DNA of 26,205 bases from a virus, in IMG/VR virus record IMGVR_UViG_3300047457_000333, positions 1 through 26,205 of that record. One strand, 5' to 3'. Below are positions 22,338-26,205 of the stretch, piece after piece. Position 1 is the first letter of the stretch. Every line of letters begins with the position of its first letter. A program made the position numbers and the translations under genes. Under the pieces are notes generated by a model that made no database searches, was not told the origin of the DNA, and was given only the letters and a program-made list of their open reading frames with translations.

Positions 22338-23503
22338 TTTCTTGCTTTGAGGAGATTGGCCTTACTGAATTCTGCACGATTAACTAACTTGGTTGGTTGT
22401 CCAGCATGATTTACCACAAAACCTTCTGGGTCAGTTTTCTTTCCATCAATATCGTGTTCCAATCCGCCGCTATGTTGATTTAGAACGTTAACTAAAACAT
22501 TCTTCGCTTGTTGTAAATGATTATGCATACCTAAAAGGTTTTCATAATGCTTCTTGTTTGCATTAACATAATTTTCATGCTCAGCATACTGATTCATTTT
22601 TCTACTCTGAGCAGCAGGAGTTTTTAATCCACTTGCTGCTTTTGTATACTTATCTTTCATATGCTGAATGAAACCTTTTACATTAGGTTTCTCATCAGTT
22701 CTTACGGTTTGATTGATATATGTAGCTAAGTGCCCAGCATCACCTTGATGAGGCGAGGTAGCAGAATACATCATAGGATTTTCTTTATGAATCTTTTTAG
22801 CGGCATCAATATGATTTTGGAATTCTGATTGTTGTATTGGATCATAATGTACATGTCTCGTATCATGTTCTGCTGATTGATGCCATACATCAGGATGTTG
22901 TGTAAAATTATGCACATCAGGATATGGATCAGCTTTCATGTTATTAAGAGTATCACCATGATATTGCTGGTGAACAACAACTCCTACCTTTGCTCTTTTA
23001 ATCTTATCTGCTAGATTTCCTTTCGCAGAATATGTGATGGTATTTGGTGTAAAAGAGACACCACGTTTGTTTTCTTGTTTATCATCACCAGAAAACATCA
23101 TATCCCCTTGATATACACCTACCTTTGGTGTAACTTTAGGGAGATGATTAAGTGCATCGTGGAGTTTATCCATCAAACCAGGTGCATGACCATGATTCTT
23201 GAGAATATCTTGATGAGTGTAGTTGATTTTTGGATTCTTGTTGAATGCAGATTTAGATGCAACAAAGAATTTATTGTTCTCTGGATTTCTACCAAAAATG
23301 ATAGAGGGGGAACCATCATATTTCATGGTAAGAGCAGAACTATGTGCGCCACTCTTGATGTGATTATGTGCTTGTTCTAAAGCACCAACTGCATGATCGA
23401 ATCCAGCACTACCATGAAGAAGAGGTCTATCTTCCGCATGGTGAATGTGCTTTAATTTGGATTCGTCTGCTTGCTCTACTAAAAAATAAGAAAATGACTT
23501 CAT
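22334..23503 (-). CDS. Ligase-fold nucleotidyltransferase-like protein (DUF6267-like) with CTS-like leader
   Basis: A 389-residue protein. It starts MKSFSYFLVE, aligned with the T4 capsid-targeting peptide, with E10 as the putative cleavage site. Residues 61-64 are KYDG in TMKYDGSPSIIFG, the KxDG motif I of covalent nucleotidyltransferases (DNA/RNA ligases, capping enzymes). EGFVV at 360-364 resembles motif IV and K372 (PTKLVNRAEF) motif V. The middle is His/Gln-rich. I associate it with DUF6267 of T4-like phages; a ligase or RNA-end activity has not, to my knowledge, been shown. First gene behind the late promoter at 23536, and the start has only a weak ribosome site. Confidence 0.7.
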   Translation of the reverse strand: MKSFSYFLVEQADESKLKHIHHAEDRPLLHGSAGFDHAVGALEQAHNHIKSGAHSSALTMKYDGSPSIIFGRNPENNKFFVASKSAFNKNPKINYTHQDILKNHGHAPGLMDKLHDALNHLPKVTPKVGVYQGDMMFSGDDKQENKRGVSFTPNTITYSAKGNLADKIKRAKVGVVVHQQYHGDTLNNMKADPYPDVHNFTQHPDVWHQSAEHDTRHVHYDPIQQSEFQNHIDAAKKIHKENPMMYSATSPHQGDAGHLATYINQTVRTDEKPNVKGFIQHMKDKYTKAASGLKTPAAQSRKMNQYAEHENYVNANKKHYENLLGMHNHLQQAKNVLVNVLNQHSGGLEHDIDGKKTDPEGFVVNHAGQPTKLVNRAEFSKANLLKARK

Positions 23504-23535
23504 TTATTCAACACACTGTGGTTGGTATATAAGTC

Positions 23536-23543
23536 TATTTATA
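23536..23543 (-). promoter_or_regulatory. T4-type late promoter TATAAATA
   Basis: The minus strand reads TATAAATAGACTTATATACC, immediately after the stop of the SDR gene and 32 bases before the ATG at 23503. It shares TATAAATAGAC and the following TATA with the 17498 promoter. It probably drives the four large virion-linked genes 23503-17511. Confidence 0.8.
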
Positions 23544-24371
23544 TTACTTGATAAGTGTATCAATAATATTATAACTGTTATACTTAGGTTTAAATCCCAA
23601 TCTTTCTAGTTTGGTGATATCAAGTACCATATTTTTCGTTTGAACGATATTATGAAACTCTGCTGGAGGAATAGACCCAATATTTGAGGTTGAGTTTAGT
23701 TTATCTTTGGCATATTCTATAGCCTTACCAATATAAGTAGGAACACCACTACCAACATTATAAATGGTATTCTTCTCACCTTTCTGCAAGATCAAATTAA
23801 TAGCATCAACAGCATCATCGACATATAGATAATCTCTGAATGCATTACCCCCATCATAGAGATTAATGTCTTCATTATTCTTCAATTGATTAATCATATA
23901 TTGAAGTGCATTCTTCTTTTTTGATACCTTTTTATCTTGTGGTCCAAGAATATTAGATAACCTAAGAATACGATAGTTGATTCCAAAGGTTTCACAATAA
24001 GAAATCAATAACTGCTCAGCAGCACGTTTGGTAATACTATAGAAACCCTTGGGATCACAATATGCATTTTCTCTTGCGGGAAGTTGAACATTACCATAAA
24101 CAAACCAAGAACTAATAAAGTTAATGGTAAGATTACCAACCTGCTTATTTCGTATGGTCTCAAGAACTTTGATAAGAGTTGTTAAATTAGTTTCAATATC
24201 AATAAAGGGATCATCATAGATATTATAATTATCAACGGTTGAGATAAAATATAACACATCGTTGGTCTTGATATTGTAGTCATCTCTATCATTAACTATA
24301 ACATCAGGGGTCAGTTCACAGAACCGACCTCCAACAAAACCACTGCCACCAAATACATTAATTAGTTCCAT
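23544..24371 (-). CDS. Extended SDR: NAD-dependent epimerase/dehydratase
   Basis: This is a 275-residue nucleotide-sugar modifying SDR. The NAD-binding motif is VFGGSGFVGG (G8, G11, G14), the catalytic residues are S87/S88 (ISSW), Y111 and K115 (YSITK), and a sugar-binding segment runs FRDYLYVDDAV. The length is close to CDP-paratose/abequose synthases (about 280-300). The neighbour is an E1/RfbH-like dehydrase, so a 3,6-dideoxy-sugar pathway step (4-keto reduction or epimerisation) is a reasonable guess; GalE-like activity is also possible. The start overlaps the upstream gene by ten bases. It is the last gene of the glycan group, before the late promoter. Confidence 0.85.
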   Translation of the reverse strand: MELINVFGGSGFVGGRFCELTPDVIVNDRDDYNIKTNDVLYFISTVDNYNIYDDPFIDIETNLTTLIKVLETIRNKQVGNLTINFISSWFVYGNVQLPARENAYCDPKGFYSITKRAAEQLLISYCETFGINYRILRLSNILGPQDKKVSKKKNALQYMINQLKNNEDINLYDGGNAFRDYLYVDDAVDAINLILQKGEKNTIYNVGSGVPTYIGKAIEYAKDKLNSTSNIGSIPPAEFHNIVQTKNMVLDITKLERLGFKPKYNSYNIIDTLIK

Positions 24372-25618
24372 TTCTTACACACCTGTTCAATATATTCCAA
24401 AACCTTTTCATTGTAGAGAGGAGAACAACCAAGGAAGAACACATTACTCAATGCAAGATTTGAATTAGGATATAACTTATAATCATCAAGATGTTTATAT
24501 GCGGGATGAATCAAAAGGTTTCCTGCAAAGTAGCTACGAGTTTGAATCTTATTTTCTTCAAAGAATTCTACAAGATGTTCTCTCAGTTCTTGAGTTTCAC
24601 AGTATACTGGAACACCAAACCAAGAAGGGTCAGATCCTTCAGTTGCTTTAATAACTCTAGCACCTTTAATATTATCATCAATAAAACTTCCAATGAAGTG
24701 TTTATATTGTCTACGGCTATCTTCCAACATATCAAACTTCTTCAACTGTGCCATACCAATAGCACCTTGTAGATCCAGAGGTTTTAGATTATATCCAATG
24801 GTAGTAAAGACATACTTGTGGTCAATAATTCCATCATATTCATCTAACCATTTGTCAAAACGATTACCACAAGTACCACAGGCAAGTAGATTGTTAGAAC
24901 CGATACAATAACAATCCCTACCCCACCAAGCTATACTAGTTGCAGTGGTAATGAAATCCTTATCATCAGAACAAACCATACCACCTTCACCTGTTGACAT
25001 ATGGTGAGCGGGGTAGAATGATGTAGTCCATGCATAGTAATAATCTGTGATTAGCTTATCTTTCCAAAGAGTTCCTAGCGAATCACAATTATCACCGATA
25101 AGAATAATACCATGAGTTTCACAAATATCCACCAACCTATCAATATCAGGAGGGTTACCAAGAACAGGGCTAACGAATATTGCCATTGTTCTGTCTGTAA
25201 TTTTTTCTTCAATTTTATTAACATCAAAATTAAGTGAGTCTAGTTCAATATCTACAAATACTGGTTTAAGTCCATTTTGGACAATAGGTGCAATCGTAGT
25301 AGGAAATCCTACCGGAGATACAATGATTTCATCACCATTATACCATCCAAATTTCTTCTTCAGTGCAGAAATAAGAACAAGATTAGCAGAACTACCAGAG
25401 TTCACCATAAGAGAATGTTTTACATTAAATCTCTTACTAAACTTATTCTGAAACTGTGCTACCTTTTCTCCCGCAACAACCCATTTACCATTCATCAACG
25501 AATCAACAGCAGCATCCAGTTCTTCATGATCCCATAACTGACCAGAATACTGAATGAAGTCGCCAGGTTTAAAATTGTCATAATTCTTAATATAAGGGGG
25601 AAGTGATACTTCACTCAT
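24362..25618 (-). CDS. RfbH/E1-like DegT-family C-3 dehydrase
   Basis: This is a 418-residue DegT/DnrJ/EryC1/StrS-fold protein. The PLP-lysine position is His: SFYPAHHMSTGEGG (200-213) has H205 where aminotransferases have K, as in CDP-4-keto-6-deoxyglucose-3-dehydrase (E1, RfbH/DdhC). Cysteines C178, C236 and C238 keep the C-x57-C-x-C spacing of the E1 [2Fe-2S] site, with C247 (x8) close to the family's x7. That combination predicts a PMP/iron-sulphur C-3 deoxygenase that needs a reductase partner (E3), which is not here. The ATG at 25618 follows GGAG and overlaps the upstream stop (ATGA). It should feed the adjacent SDR. Confidence 0.85.
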   Translation of the reverse strand: MSEVSLPPYIKNYDNFKPGDFIQYSGQLWDHEELDAAVDSLMNGKWVVAGEKVAQFQNKFSKRFNVKHSLMVNSGSSANLVLISALKKKFGWYNGDEIIVSPVGFPTTIAPIVQNGLKPVFVDIELDSLNFDVNKIEEKITDRTMAIFVSPVLGNPPDIDRLVDICETHGIILIGDNCDSLGTLWKDKLITDYYYAWTTSFYPAHHMSTGEGGMVCSDDKDFITTATSIAWWGRDCYCIGSNNLLACGTCGNRFDKWLDEYDGIIDHKYVFTTIGYNLKPLDLQGAIGMAQLKKFDMLEDSRRQYKHFIGSFIDDNIKGARVIKATEGSDPSWFGVPVYCETQELREHLVEFFEENKIQTRSYFAGNLLIHPAYKHLDDYKLYPNSNLALSNVFFLGCSPLYNEKVLEYIEQVCKKWN

Positions 25619-26205
25619 AATTCAACTCCATAATGTTTCGCAATACCATGTTTACCGTGAAATCCTAAACTCTTACCAACCCAAGGAGAAGACATATTAT
25701 GTTCAATACTAAACATATCTGCAACATGGGGAGGAGCAAATTCAATACCATATTTTGTTTCTAACTTATTTCTATATAGTTTGCAGATAATATTATCCTC
25801 TGGGATTACCTTGTCTCCGCAACCATCAAAGACATAAAAATCTGGATTATCAATGATTGTATGTCTCATCAAAATCTCATCATTGTACATATCCATATCG
25901 AGCATGGCATCGTACAACTTTCTACTCCTAATTGTAAATCCACCATTGCCTACTTGACCATTTGGCCACACCGCACCAATGTAATCATAATCTAAGAACT
26001 CATTATACCACGAATTTTCATTAATTGCAAATCCATCTGAGTGAATAATCATGTTATGTTTTTCTGTGCAGATGTGAGGCATCAACTTTAATGTGATGTG
26101 ATTGTACTCCAACGTGTATCGTTTGAATTTTGGAATTTTAATCCATCTAACATTACAATCTATATCCAATTTATTATAGAAAGGATGATCACTAAACCAA
26201 TAAAT
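25615..26205 (-). CDS. DUF5672-like glycosyltransferase, 5' end outside window
   Basis: The frame stays open to the window edge: the codons before the internal TTG at 26169 read IYWFSDHPFYNK and continue into the protein, so the gene is truncated by the window. Visible features are IHSDGFAINENSWY, YDYIGAVWP, then GNGGFTIRS, the acid-rich sugar-nucleotide site typical of DUF5672/GT-like proteins. GNGGF is the family hallmark. A GT in a row with an RfbH-like dehydrase and an SDR suggests transfer of a deoxy-sugar to LPS or to the virion (inference). Missing the first part, so fold details are uncertain. Confidence 0.75.
   Translation of the reverse strand: MYWFSDHPFYNKLDIDCNVRWIKIPKFKRYTLEYNHITLKLMPHICTEKHNMIIHSDGFAINENSWYNEFLDYDYIGAVWPNGQVGNGGFTIRSRKLYDAMLDMDMYNDEILMRHTIIDNPDFYVFDGCGDKVIPEDNIICKLYRNKLETKYGIEFAPPHVADMFSIEHNMSSPWVGKSLGFHGKHGIAKHYGVEL
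26002..26030 (-). promoter_or_regulatory. Possible internal sigma70-like promoter in GT gene
   Basis: TTGCAA (26025-26030), 17 bases, TATAAT (26002-26007), with TGG before the -10 (extended). It lies in codons for NENSWYNEF, about 385 bases before the RfbH-like gene. The -35 matches four of six and it is inside a coding region, so chance cannot be excluded. Confidence 0.35.

Noticed and set aside
25330-25350. TGGTATAAT in the RfbH-like gene
   Set aside because: The sequence encodes WYNG and the -35 position (ACTGAA) does not match; treated as coding chance.

Overview
This is an AT-rich stretch of a T4-like (tailed, contractile-tail type) bacteriophage genome. Essentially every gene is on the minus strand, packed end to end with TAATG, ATGA or longer start/stop overlaps, so transcription runs from position 26205 towards 1. 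The T4-type replication and nucleotide genes (gp61-like primase, T4-type RNase H, class I NrdA/NrdB, ThyX, MazG), T4-style TATAAATA late promoters and internal-head-protein leader peptides all support this. The host is Gram-negative: the lysis cassette has an inner/outer membrane spanin pair with an outer-membrane lipoprotein. I cannot name the host. Family resemblances point to marine or cyanophage-like relatives, but no photosynthesis gene is present.

Right end (26205-23544): a glycan block. It holds the end of a DUF5672-like glycosyltransferase, an RfbH/E1-type aminotransferase-fold dehydrase with His in place of the PLP lysine, and an extended SDR. Next comes the late, virion-linked region (23543-15656). 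A TATAAATA late promoter precedes a ligase-fold protein, a cytidylyltransferase/P-loop fusion and two modular repeat-rich proteins. A second late promoter precedes a virion structural protein that ends in an intrinsic terminator. Beyond it are three small conserved phage genes. Four proteins here begin with a peptide matching the T4 capsid-targeting sequence (MKTYQEFIAE), so they are candidates for packaging into the head and cleavage by the prohead protease.

Lysis region (15659-13420): GH19-type endolysin with a peptidoglycan-binding domain, nested i-spanin/o-spanin, a small three-helix membrane protein (holin candidate) and a coiled-coil/TM protein. Nucleotide and replication region (13467-5855): primase, ThyX, MazG, NrdA, an exported Staphylococcal-nuclease-like enzyme, NrdB, a zinc ribbon, a GIY-YIG-like protein, RNase H and a DUF6433-like protein. 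It is driven by sigma70-type promoters, several of them perfect TTGACA-N17-TATAAT, tucked into the ends of upstream genes.

Left region (5818-37): small accessory genes plus a large HExxH/VWA CobT-like protein and a DEDDh exonuclease. A 58-codon gene at 5025-5201 is coupled to both neighbours. No tRNA, CRISPR array, insertion sequence or integrase was seen, and no gene-free stretch exceeds about 160 bases.
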